Shown here in pieces: positions 11,484 to 20,457 of a stretch of 64,000 nt of DNA. Source of the DNA: Kitagawia praeruptora. Lineage: Eukaryota > Streptophyta > Magnoliopsida > Apiales > Apiaceae. Both the position numbers and the translations under genes were made by a program. The stretch covers positions 12,677,501 through 12,741,500 of the forward strand of contig CM075346.1 in the NCBI GenBank assembly GCA_037693485.1, read 5' to 3'. The notes beneath the pieces were generated by a model, which was not told where the DNA came from, made no database searches, and saw only the letters and a list, made by a program, of their open reading frames with translations. How positions within the stretch are numbered: position 1 is the stretch's first letter; each line of letters starts with the position of its first letter.

Positions 11484-14400
11484 TTAATCTCTAATCTCTT
11501 GAAGATCAGGCACTGTTTTGAGATAGTCTATAAGCAACCTTCTTTCAGCATTTTCAAGCTCTATCTGCATAGCTTCTTTGATTTCTCTCAACTGAGGATC
11601 ATTCTCATCAGTTTGATAGATAGCAGCTCTAAGATCGTAGATTTTGTTTCTTCTCATCTCATTTCCCAACCTGATATATTTCACTTCTTCAGATTTTACA
11701 TTGAAATCCAGAACAGTAATTCCAAGATCTGTTTTCAGCTTTGTAGTTCCCTTCTCCATTTCAATCAGATTGCCATTCCAATCTCTGTATTTAGGAACAT
11801 ACTTGCTGTTGAATTTCATTTGCCTTCTTGCAAGGTTTTGAATCATTCTTTGTTGAAGCACATTTGCAACTGACTGTGCTCTTTGATTTCTCACTCTGAA
11901 AATATATAGGACATATTCAAGTTCTTCAGCATACTTTAATTCAATATCCTTTTCAGAGACTTTAAATACTGTTCCATCAGCCATGAAATATAGCAAGAAA
12001 TCCTTTTCTAGACTCTTTTGATGTACAAGCTGTACTGACTCCAGTTTGTCTAAACTCTCTTGAGTGACACCACCTCCTGGAACAGACAGTGAAGAAGGAT
12101 CTCTAGGACCAACATATTGTCTATTATCTCTGTGTGAGCCTATGCCTCCCTTGTTGTATCCAGCTTTACCAGAAAAAGCTCTACCATCAGAAAAATCCAT
12201 TGGAATTGTAGCTTCTAGTCTTGGATCATGAAGAACACCCTTTCCAAATGTTGATTTCAACTGAGAAGACAATAATGGTGTGGTCACAACTTGTGCAGCA
12301 ACAGAGGTTGTGTTTTCATTCTTCTGTACAACATGTGTATCAACAGAGGTTGTAACTATACTTTTCAGTTTTTGCTTAGCTTCTGCATCTGTTGGTTTTC
12401 TGAATACTTGCATTCTTTGATCTGTACCAACAGGTTCTTTGATTTGAATACCTTTAAGAACAGGCTTTGCAGCTTTAGCAACTTTCATATTCTTCTTTCC
12501 TTTTTCAGACTTTAAAGCTTTCAGATGTTTTTCTTGTAAACTCTTCTCTTCAGCTTTATCATCTTCTATGGTCACTCCTTCTGCATTCTCTTCCATGAAA
12601 AGCTTAACAGCTAACTCCTCATCAGTCTTTGGTTTTGATGTTAATTCCAAACTCTTGATCTTTGAGGTACCTTGAGTTTCAGTGTTTGTTCCAACAGACT
12701 GTGATTTAAAAGATTTGTCAGATCTCAGAGTTTGCTGCCTTTCAGAGTTTAAAACCTTGCTTTTATCACTTGCCCCTCCATCTCCAGCATCATCCTTTTT
12801 AGTCAGAGTTTGAGAAACTTTGCATTTTGACTTAGTAACTCTCTCCCCCTTTTTGACATCATCAGGAATTAGTATTGATGTAATGAGCTCTAAAGAGTTT
12901 GCAATTGAATCAACTTTAGCAGATAAAGCAGTCTGATTTTCTTCAACTTTTCCTAGCCTGGCATAGAGAGTGTCTTGAACTTTAGACAGCTGAACAGCTT
13001 TTATTTTAGACTCTCTATCCATCTTCAATTCTCTTGACTGAATCTCAGTCTTCAAGGAAGCAATTTCTTGTTTAGTTTCAGCAAAATTGCCTTCCAGAGT
13101 CTTGACTTGTACCACAGTTGCCTTTAAACAGGATAAGATCTCTGGATTGGAAATTTGCTTGGCAGTTTGCTTAACAAACTCAGATGCTCTCCCTTTTGGA
13201 AAAATACAATCTTGTTTATACCAATTTTCAGCAGATTTAGCAAGATGCTCTACTTCAACTGCATGAGATGGACAAGGCTGATCAAAAGGTGTATGTTTAT
13301 TATCTGTCTGTGCAGGTGCACTCTCAAAAGAATCAGAGTTTGCATCACTGTCAGATTTATCTTCATCACTTGCACCTTGAGCTTGACCATCTTTGAAAGA
13401 ACCACTGTGCTGAGCAGTGTCAGCCACAGTTTCTGCAATAACTTCTGCAACCTTTTCAATAATGACCTCATGTTGCACAGGCTCTGCAACAGAGTTTGCC
13501 TTTGTAGCTTCAACAGACATATATTCAGAATTGTCTTTAGTTGCCTTATCAACTTCATCACCTTTGTCAGCTATACCAGGAGCTTTAAAATGATCAACAG
13601 GTGAGATAGGATCAAGAATTGATTCAGGAACATCATGCACTGGTGAAAAACCATCTCTGTGATCCTCTTCTACAGGCATTTTATCCTCTGTAGGGATTTC
13701 AGCATTAACAGTATTCTCTGCAGGCATTTCAACCTCTGCAGGTATAACAACATTGTCAGCCATAATATCCTCTGCAGGCATTTCAACCTCTGCAGGTATT
13801 TCCACATTCACTGTAACCTCAACAGTAGGTGTTTGCTGTGAAACCACCTCTGGAGCTTCAACAACATTCTCTGCATCTGAATCAGAAAGAATTAGTCTCC
13901 TTTTCTTGATTGGCACAACAATCTCCTCTTCATCTTCACATGAGCTCTCTCTTGGTGGTGAAAGTGAAGGTCTGTTTGCTTTCTGTTTCTTCCTTCTTGT
14001 ATAAACAGCTTCAGGTGTTGTTTGTTTAGCCTTTGAGTGTTTAGTGTTTTGGGCGGTGTGTTTCTTTCTTTTTGGCTTGGTTTTAGGTTGTTCAGTAGAT
14101 GCTGGCTCAGAGTGTAAGGTGTCAGTGTTTAAGGTTTCAGTGTTTAATGGTTCAGTGTTTGAGGGTTCAGTGTTTATTTGTGGAGAGTTTAAGATTTCTG
14201 GTTGTGGTTGTTGAGATGTAGTAGGTGCAGTAGTTGTGGGTGTTGGAGGTGTTGGTTCAGAGTTTATGGTTTCTGGTGGTTCAGGCATTTGTTGTGGTGA
14301 TTGAGGGTCTTGTGGTTGGTTCACATAGTTTTGTAAGGCTAAAGGCATAAACAACTCAGGTATTTGCTGTTTAGTGACATCTTTGTTTGTCAAATCAGTG

Positions 14401-15104
14401 AACATTCTCTTAGCAACTTGAAAAGGATGAATTACATCAGCTTCATCAATTGGAATGTTAGGCACACATGCAGTAAATAGCAATTGACAAAAACGAGCAA
14501 AATAAACAGTAGTAGACTCAGACAATCGCTCTCCCAAGTTCATTAGTACTAGTCTACCAAAATCGAAGTTACCTCCATATAGTAGAGCATGACCAATTTG
14601 GAGAGTATCCAGAGGTAGTGCATCCCAGTTTGTTGTCTTCTTTCCAAAAGCCCTTGTTATACAATCAAAGAAGAAACTCCATTCCTTTCTCAAACTTGGC
14701 CGTCTCAAAGACCCTATCTTGTTCAAGTTTCCTGCACATCCAATTTGTTCCAACATTGTCCTCAATCTATCATGACCAACAACACTGTAAGAAGTGTGTG
14801 TCTCAAAGTCCAATGCATCCCTGACAGTAGTTGGAGTAATAATATACTCTGATTCATCATGAGTGAAAATGATTGTTGGAGTGCCAGCCTCTCCTCCATC
14901 ATCATATTCAGAGTTCGTCCAGAAAGTAGCAATCTGTGAAGCAGATAATGTTGGTGGTGCAGTTAGAGCCGTCCCTATCTCAGAATCGTTCAAGAAGTTT
15001 TGGAACAAGTGAAACGCCTGTGGAGCATTTTCATTATCCAATGGTGCTGCATAGTTACTAGGGAGAAAAACTAACCCTGCTGCATCAAACGCTTTAGTTG
15101 CCAT
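11484..15104 (-). CDS. E2 extra ORF after pol (1206 aa), Sirevirus env-position protein of unknown function
   Basis: I chose the ATG at 15104 (MATKAFDAAG) rather than one 15 codons upstream because E1 also starts MAT at the matching place. Residues about 30-270 form a globular domain containing LRKEWSFFFDCITRAFGKKT and IGHALLYGGNFDFGRLVL. The closest known relatives I recall are uncharacterised retrotransposon ORFs of asterids. A long Pro/Thr/Glu-rich low-complexity middle follows, with repeated NTE and AE(I/M)P units and basic clusters (KPKRKKH, KKRR). Next come a coiled coil (LEGNFAETKQEIASLKTEI to LITSIL), DVKKGE, and a charged C-terminal region. I see no clear signal peptide or transmembrane helix. 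It is complete and in the env-like position. A nuclear or structural role is possible but speculative. Confidence 0.8.
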   Translation of the reverse strand: MATKAFDAAGLVFLPSNYAAPLDNENAPQAFHLFQNFLNDSEIGTALTAPPTLSASQIATFWTNSEYDDGGEAGTPTIIFTHDESEYIITPTTVRDALDFETHTSYSVVGHDRLRTMLEQIGCAGNLNKIGSLRRPSLRKEWSFFFDCITRAFGKKTTNWDALPLDTLQIGHALLYGGNFDFGRLVLMNLGERLSESTTVYFARFCQLLFTACVPNIPIDEADVIHPFQVAKRMFTDLTNKDVTKQQIPELFMPLALQNYVNQPQDPQSPQQMPEPPETINSEPTPPTPTTTAPTTSQQPQPEILNSPQINTEPSNTEPLNTETLNTDTLHSEPASTEQPKTKPKRKKHTAQNTKHSKAKQTTPEAVYTRRKKQKANRPSLSPPRESSCEDEEEIVVPIKKRRLILSDSDAENVVEAPEVVSQQTPTVEVTVNVEIPAEVEMPAEDIMADNVVIPAEVEMPAENTVNAEIPTEDKMPVEEDHRDGFSPVHDVPESILDPISPVDHFKAPGIADKGDEVDKATKDNSEYMSVEATKANSVAEPVQHEVIIEKVAEVIAETVADTAQHSGSFKDGQAQGASDEDKSDSDANSDSFESAPAQTDNKHTPFDQPCPSHAVEVEHLAKSAENWYKQDCIFPKGRASEFVKQTAKQISNPEILSCLKATVVQVKTLEGNFAETKQEIASLKTEIQSRELKMDRESKIKAVQLSKVQDTLYARLGKVEENQTALSAKVDSIANSLELITSILIPDDVKKGERVTKSKCKVSQTLTKKDDAGDGGASDKSKVLNSERQQTLRSDKSFKSQSVGTNTETQGTSKIKSLELTSKPKTDEELAVKLFMEENAEGVTIEDDKAEEKSLQEKHLKALKSEKGKKNMKVAKAAKPVLKGIQIKEPVGTDQRMQVFRKPTDAEAKQKLKSIVTTSVDTHVVQKNENTTSVAAQVVTTPLLSSQLKSTFGKGVLHDPRLEATIPMDFSDGRAFSGKAGYNKGGIGSHRDNRQYVGPRDPSSLSVPGGGVTQESLDKLESVQLVHQKSLEKDFLLYFMADGTVFKVSEKDIELKYAEELEYVLYIFRVRNQRAQSVANVLQQRMIQNLARRQMKFNSKYVPKYRDWNGNLIEMEKGTTKLKTDLGITVLDFNVKSEEVKYIRLGNEMRRNKIYDLRAAIYQTDENDPQLREIKEAMQIELENAERRLLIDYLKTVPDLQEIRD

Positions 15105-17114
15105 TAGTAACAAGATACGAAGATATGCAGAGAAAAGATTTGAATGCACTGTAAGTGTTTATCAAAATGTGAAGGAGAGTATATGAAAAGTGTGAAAATG
15201 AATGAGTATGTAAGTAATTGTGAGTGGGTGAATATGAATAGATATGAGGTGAGAGAATAAAAACGATTAGAGTAAACCAAAACTCAATCGTTTATGCAGT
15301 AAAGGCGCGAGTAATGTGTGAGTGGGACACTATCATGGGACACGTGTCAAACAACCAATGGAGCACTCAATAATTACCGCTGTCATTACTATAATCACGA
15401 CACTTAGACATATTAACACTAATTAACAGTTGTCAACGACCCCAATTACTCCAAAATAGTCAAATCATCCAATAAGACTTTACCTCAGAGTACTTAACAC
15501 AACTCAACAGTGTTTATCAATTTTCCAACTTTATGACTAAAACCCTTTCAAAAATTGCACAGTTGTGAATATGAGTGTGTGTGAAGCAGAGTTTACTGAA
15601 ATCAATTTTTAGAGCATCTAATATTTCATAAAATCCATAACAAACAGTTAATAAACACTGAATGCACAAACTCTCATATTAAACACTGATTGTTTGATGA
15701 ATGCTAAACTCTGTAGTTACTGTAATACAGAAATCTGAAAACTTCTATTCCCTTTGATGTCCATGATTATCCAAGTAAGCACACAGTCTTTAAAGACAAA
15801 AATATCAAGAGATAGAAATCAGAGCATCATTCAGTGAATAACAGTCATGAACTGTATAACCTCACAAACTCTCAAAGCACTCAAGTGTTTAGGTGATGTG
15901 TTTACACTCACATTCAATCAGAAATAGCAGAGTCTACTATATGCTTGAATGTCCACCAATTCTACACTACTTTGAGTACATGTATTCACAAATCAAAAGG
16001 ACTTTATTCAGGGTTTAAATGGAGTAAGATCAAACAGATGAAAAGAGATATTTTTATTCAAGAGTGACTTCAAGCTGAGCATCTTAAGAGAACAAAGTGT
16101 TCAGTCACAGTATATATTTGTACAAGATCAGTATATATGCTCTTTTTTTTTTTTTTTTTTTTCATTTTTTTTATTTAGCATATATACTGAGTAAACTTTT
16201 TCTTTTCTTGAGAAACACTCATCTGTTTGAGAAAAAAAATATTTAACTGCTCTTAATACTTCAGAGTATAAGAAAATGAGCAGTTAATAAGGCTCAAAGA
16301 GGTTTACTAAGGATGGAATTTATGAACAGTGTTTATACAGTGTTTGTACAATGTTCAAAAGAATTTCGAACAGTGTTTGAAAGAATGATGAATCCTATTG
16401 CCTTTATCATTTTCATGCACACACATATCCTGTAGTCTCAAAATGGTTTAATACAAGTTCTAGAGAAACATACTACCTGATGAATATCACACAACAATAA
16501 ATACTGATTGATAGAAAGTGTATCAATCACTGATTTGGCTCAAACTCTCACAGGGTGTAAACATGAGTCTGAACTCACCAAACTAATCACTGACACATCT
16601 CAAGTTTTATGATTTTCACAAGTACAAACAAGGAATCATCATGAACCATACCTTTGGAAACAAAATGTCACTGATCAGAGTTTAGAGTTCATCAATAACC
16701 AAAATTATTTATGAGTGGCCATGCACACAATATTCATAGACTCAGAGTTTAGGACTGAATAAACTAAGAGATGCTATAAATATGAAACAGTATCATGCTG
16801 TGTTGATTTACTGCACAAAGTCTGATTAGATAGCAGTGACTCAGAAAGGATCATGATTTAATTACTGTGAATCATGCTTCATACTTATTTCTTCATTGGT
16901 ACTTTCATTCAGACAATAATCAATTCTGAATTCACTGAGTGTATCTAACATGTTAACAGTATTTAACAGACAGACATGCTTAACAGAGTTTAAAAAGTTT
17001 TAAACATAAGCATGCATAACAGAGTTTATTACTAAGATTCACATAGCACTTAACAATTTGCAGAAACATGAGCAACATATTTTAGAAATAAGTTTTTGAG
17101 TCTAACCAACATCT
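15105..17114 (-). other. E2 spacer between pol and extra ORF
   Basis: Two kilobases with no ORF of note on either strand. It has a T-run at about 16143-16162 (A-run in element sense), and many CAGAGTTT and CAGTGTTT motifs shared with the LTR. Near the extra ORF there is a CACGTG box (about 15340) and ACTCTAATCG, also found upstream of the E1 extra ORF. Confidence 0.65.
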
Positions 17115-20100
17115 CTAGTCAAAACTAGAGACCATTCCTAGTTCATTGACCAGTCTTGTAAATGTAACTTCACTCAATGGCTTGGTGAAGATATCTGCAA
17201 GTTGTTGTTCTGTAGACACAAAGTGAAGCTCAATGTTGCCTTCCTCTACATGCTCTCTGATGAAGTGATACCTTATGCTGATGTGCTTTGTCATTGAATG
17301 TTGCACTGGATTACCTGTCATTGCAATAGCACTTTGATTATCACAGTAAATAGGTATCTTGGAATACCTTAATCCATAATCCAGCAGTTGATTCTTCATC
17401 CATAAAATCTGTGCACAACAGCTACCAGCAGCAATATACTCTGCTTCAGCTGTAGATGTAGATATTGACTTCTGTTTCTTGCTATACCAGAAAACAAGTC
17501 TGTCACCCAGAAATTGACAACTTCCACTGGTGCTTTTTCTGTCTATCTTACATCCAGCAAAGTCTGCATCAGAGTAACCAAGAAGTTTAAACTCTGATTC
17601 CCTTGGATACCACAGCCCCAAAGTTATAGTGCCCTTCAGGTACTTGAATATTCTCTTTACTGCTGTTAAATGTGGTTCTCTTGGATCAGCCTGGAACCTT
17701 GCACACAAGCAAGTTGCATACATGATATCAGGTCTGCTAGCTGTCAAATAGAGCAAAGAACCAATCATTCCTCTGTAGCTTGTCATATCTACTGATGACC
17801 CTGCATCTTTGTCCAATTTTGTTGCAGTTGCCATGGGAGTTGTTGCAGATGAACAGTCAAGCATACCAAATTTCTTGAGAAGGTTTCTGGTATATTTTGC
17901 TTGATTTATAAAAATTCCATCATCTGTTTGCTTCACCTGTAGGCCTAGAAAATAACTAAGCTCTCCCATCATACTCATTTGATATCTTGACTGCATGAGT
18001 TTGGCAAACTTCTTACAGAGTTTATCATTAGTAGACCCAAAAATGATGTCATCCACATATATCTGAACTAAAAGCAAGTCACTACCATTTTGGAAATAAA
18101 ACAGAGTTTTGTCAATAGTACCTCTGTGAAATCCACTTTCTAGTAGAAATTTGGCAAGGGTTTCATACCATGCCCTTGGTGCCTGCTTAAGTCCATAGAG
18201 AGCCTTGTCTAACCTGTAGACATAATCTGGATATTTTGGATCAACAAACCCTGGTGGTTGTTCCACAAACACTTCTTCTTCAAGTTTTCCATTCAAAAAT
18301 GCACTTTTTACATCCATCTGAAACACTTTGAATTTCATGTGGGAGGCATATGCTAGAAAAATCCTGATTGCCTCCAATCTAGCCACTGGTGCAAATGTTT
18401 CATCATAGTCAATTCCTTCCTGTTGTGAGTAGCCTTTTGCAACCAGTCTTGCCTTGTTCCTTGTGATAACACCCTCACTGTCAGTTTTATTCCTGAAAAC
18501 CCATTTAGTACCAACAATGGATCTATTCTTGGGCCTTGGTACAAGTGTCCACACTTCATTTCTTTCAAATTCATTTAGCTCTTCTTGCATTGCTGTTATC
18601 CAGTCAGTATCTTTAAGAGCTTCTTCCACTTTCTTTGGCTCAGATTGTGACAAGAATGCATGAAATAAACATTCATTTGTTGTTGCACTTCTTGTCCTTA
18701 CTTTTGCATCTGGATCACCAATAATCAAATCAGGTGTGTGAGATTTAGTCCATTTTCTTGCAGAAGGCAGATTGCTTCTGTCATCATGTGATCCTCCCCC
18801 TTGATCCATGCTCTCCTGATTTTCCTGGTGTCTTTCCTCATTTTCAGATGCTCCCCCTGAATGTGACTTCTCAGAATTTGAATGATCAGAGTTTGAATCA
18901 ACAGTGTTTGATTCAGAGTTATCATTTGAGTCACTATCAGTGTTTGAATTTTCACTTTGATGTGATTCTTCATGCTCCCCCTCAACTGGTTCTTCCCTTG
19001 TTTTTGATTGAAGAGTTTCTTCAGTATTTACCAGTAGAGGTTCAGAGTTTAGATCAACAGAGTTTGACACATCAGTCTGATCAGAGTTTACTTTTTCAGA
19101 GAATAAATCTTCATTTTCAAAATGCAGTTGATCATGTTCATCTACATCTTCAAGTCCAGTTATCTTCTTGTCATCAAATGACACATGAATTGATTCCATG
19201 ATCACTCTGGTTCTCAGATTATAAACTCTGAATGCCTTAGTTGACAGTGGATAGCCAACAAAAATACCTTCATCTGCCTTTAGGTCAAACTTGGTCAACT
19301 GTTCAGGATGAGTCTTCAACACAAAGCACTTGCATCCAAAAATATGAAAATATTTTAGATTTGGCTTTTTCTTCTTCACCATTTCATATGGTGTTTTACC
19401 ATGCTTGTTGATCAGTGTTGCATTTTGAGTAAAACAAGCAGTTTGAACTGCTTCTGCCCAGAAATATGTTGGCAACTTTGCTTCATCTAGCATGGTTCTG
19501 GCAGCTTCTATCAAGGTTCTGTTCTTCCTCTCCACTACACCATTTTGTTGTGGAGTACCAGGTGCAGAAAACTCTTGTTTTATCCCTTTGCTCTTGCAAA
19601 ATTCTTCCATAGATGAATTCCTGAATTCAGTTCCATTGTCACTTCTGATTATCTTCACTTGATGCTCTGACCCTTTTTCCAGTTGAATTACATGTTCTGT
19701 CAGTGTTAATGCAGTTTCATCCTTCTTTGCAAGAAAATATACCCATGTGAATCTGGTATATTCATCAACAATGACTAATGCATATTTCTTCTTTCCAAGA
19801 GACATCACATTCACTGGACCAAAAAGATCAACATGTAGTAGATGATAAGGATCAGCAATTGAAGACTCAGATTTGCTTTTGAAAGAGGCTTTTCTCTGTT
19901 TGGCCTTTTGACAAGAATCACACAGTCCTTCTACATTCAACAAGGACTTTGGTAGACCTCTTACAAGATCATTCTTGATTAGCTCATTGATGTTGTTCAG
20001 ATTCAAATGAGAGAGTTTCTTGTGCCATTTCCAACTCTCTTCACTGGACATCCTTGTAGACAGACACACTGCTTTGCCATCAGTGTTTGTTGACAATTTG

Positions 20101-20447
20101 ATTTCATAGATGTTATTGTGTCTGTTTCCAACTAGAGCAACTTTCCCTGTAGATTTACTGATCACTTGACAATATTCAGGCTGAAAATCTACATGATATC
20201 CTCTGTCACAGATTTGACTCACAGATAGCAAATCATGCTTGAGTCCTGGAACAAGAGCTACATTTGTGATGATGACATTTCCAAGATTAATATTGCCATA
20301 TCCCAGTGTATGTCCTATGTTGCCATCTCCATAGGAAACTTCTGGGCCAGCCTTCTCCTCAAACTCTGATAGCAGGGCTTTATTTCCTGTCATGTGTCCT
20401 GAACATCCACTGTCCACGACTAGGGTACTAACCCTGGTGCCCTGCAA
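17115..20447 (-). CDS. pol: E2 pol: protease, integrase, reverse transcriptase, RNase H
   Basis: An intact 1110-codon frame in the copia domain order. Protease: VDSGCSGHMTG (residues 11-21). Integrase zinc finger: H142-X4-H147 and C176-X2-C179. Integrase core: D207, D270 and E306, a D,D-35-E triad. A Ser/Asn/Glu-rich linker follows, then RT with MDVKSAFLNG and YVDDIIFGSTN, and RNase H with GYSDADFAGC and STAEAEYIAAGS. It makes the cDNA and inserts it in the nucleus. The frame is +1 relative to gag. It is closed by a TGA at 20450-20448, downstream of the gag stop, so the start shown is only the first open codon; the true fusion or start mechanism is unclear. Nothing is missing from the key motifs. 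Confidence 0.95.
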   Translation of the reverse strand: MQGTRVSTLVVDSGCSGHMTGNKALLSEFEEKAGPEVSYGDGNIGHTLGYGNINLGNVIITNVALVPGLKHDLLSVSQICDRGYHVDFQPEYCQVISKSTGKVALVGNRHNNIYEIKLSTNTDGKAVCLSTRMSSEESWKWHKKLSHLNLNNINELIKNDLVRGLPKSLLNVEGLCDSCQKAKQRKASFKSKSESSIADPYHLLHVDLFGPVNVMSLGKKKYALVIVDEYTRFTWVYFLAKKDETALTLTEHVIQLEKGSEHQVKIIRSDNGTEFRNSSMEEFCKSKGIKQEFSAPGTPQQNGVVERKNRTLIEAARTMLDEAKLPTYFWAEAVQTACFTQNATLINKHGKTPYEMVKKKKPNLKYFHIFGCKCFVLKTHPEQLTKFDLKADEGIFVGYPLSTKAFRVYNLRTRVIMESIHVSFDDKKITGLEDVDEHDQLHFENEDLFSEKVNSDQTDVSNSVDLNSEPLLVNTEETLQSKTREEPVEGEHEESHQSENSNTDSDSNDNSESNTVDSNSDHSNSEKSHSGGASENEERHQENQESMDQGGGSHDDRSNLPSARKWTKSHTPDLIIGDPDAKVRTRSATTNECLFHAFLSQSEPKKVEEALKDTDWITAMQEELNEFERNEVWTLVPRPKNRSIVGTKWVFRNKTDSEGVITRNKARLVAKGYSQQEGIDYDETFAPVARLEAIRIFLAYASHMKFKVFQMDVKSAFLNGKLEEEVFVEQPPGFVDPKYPDYVYRLDKALYGLKQAPRAWYETLAKFLLESGFHRGTIDKTLFYFQNGSDLLLVQIYVDDIIFGSTNDKLCKKFAKLMQSRYQMSMMGELSYFLGLQVKQTDDGIFINQAKYTRNLLKKFGMLDCSSATTPMATATKLDKDAGSSVDMTSYRGMIGSLLYLTASRPDIMYATCLCARFQADPREPHLTAVKRIFKYLKGTITLGLWYPRESEFKLLGYSDADFAGCKIDRKSTSGSCQFLGDRLVFWYSKKQKSISTSTAEAEYIAAGSCCAQILWMKNQLLDYGLRYSKIPIYCDNQSAIAMTGNPVQHSMTKHISIRYHFIREHVEEGNIELHFVSTEQQLADIFTKPLSEVTFTRLVNELGMVSSFD

Positions 20448-20457
20448 TCACAAACAA

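Noticed and set aside
13155..13604. Long frames on the + strand opposite the E2 extra ORF, and others opposite gag and pol
   Set aside because: Shadows of the coding strand with Cys/Phe-rich low-quality translations.
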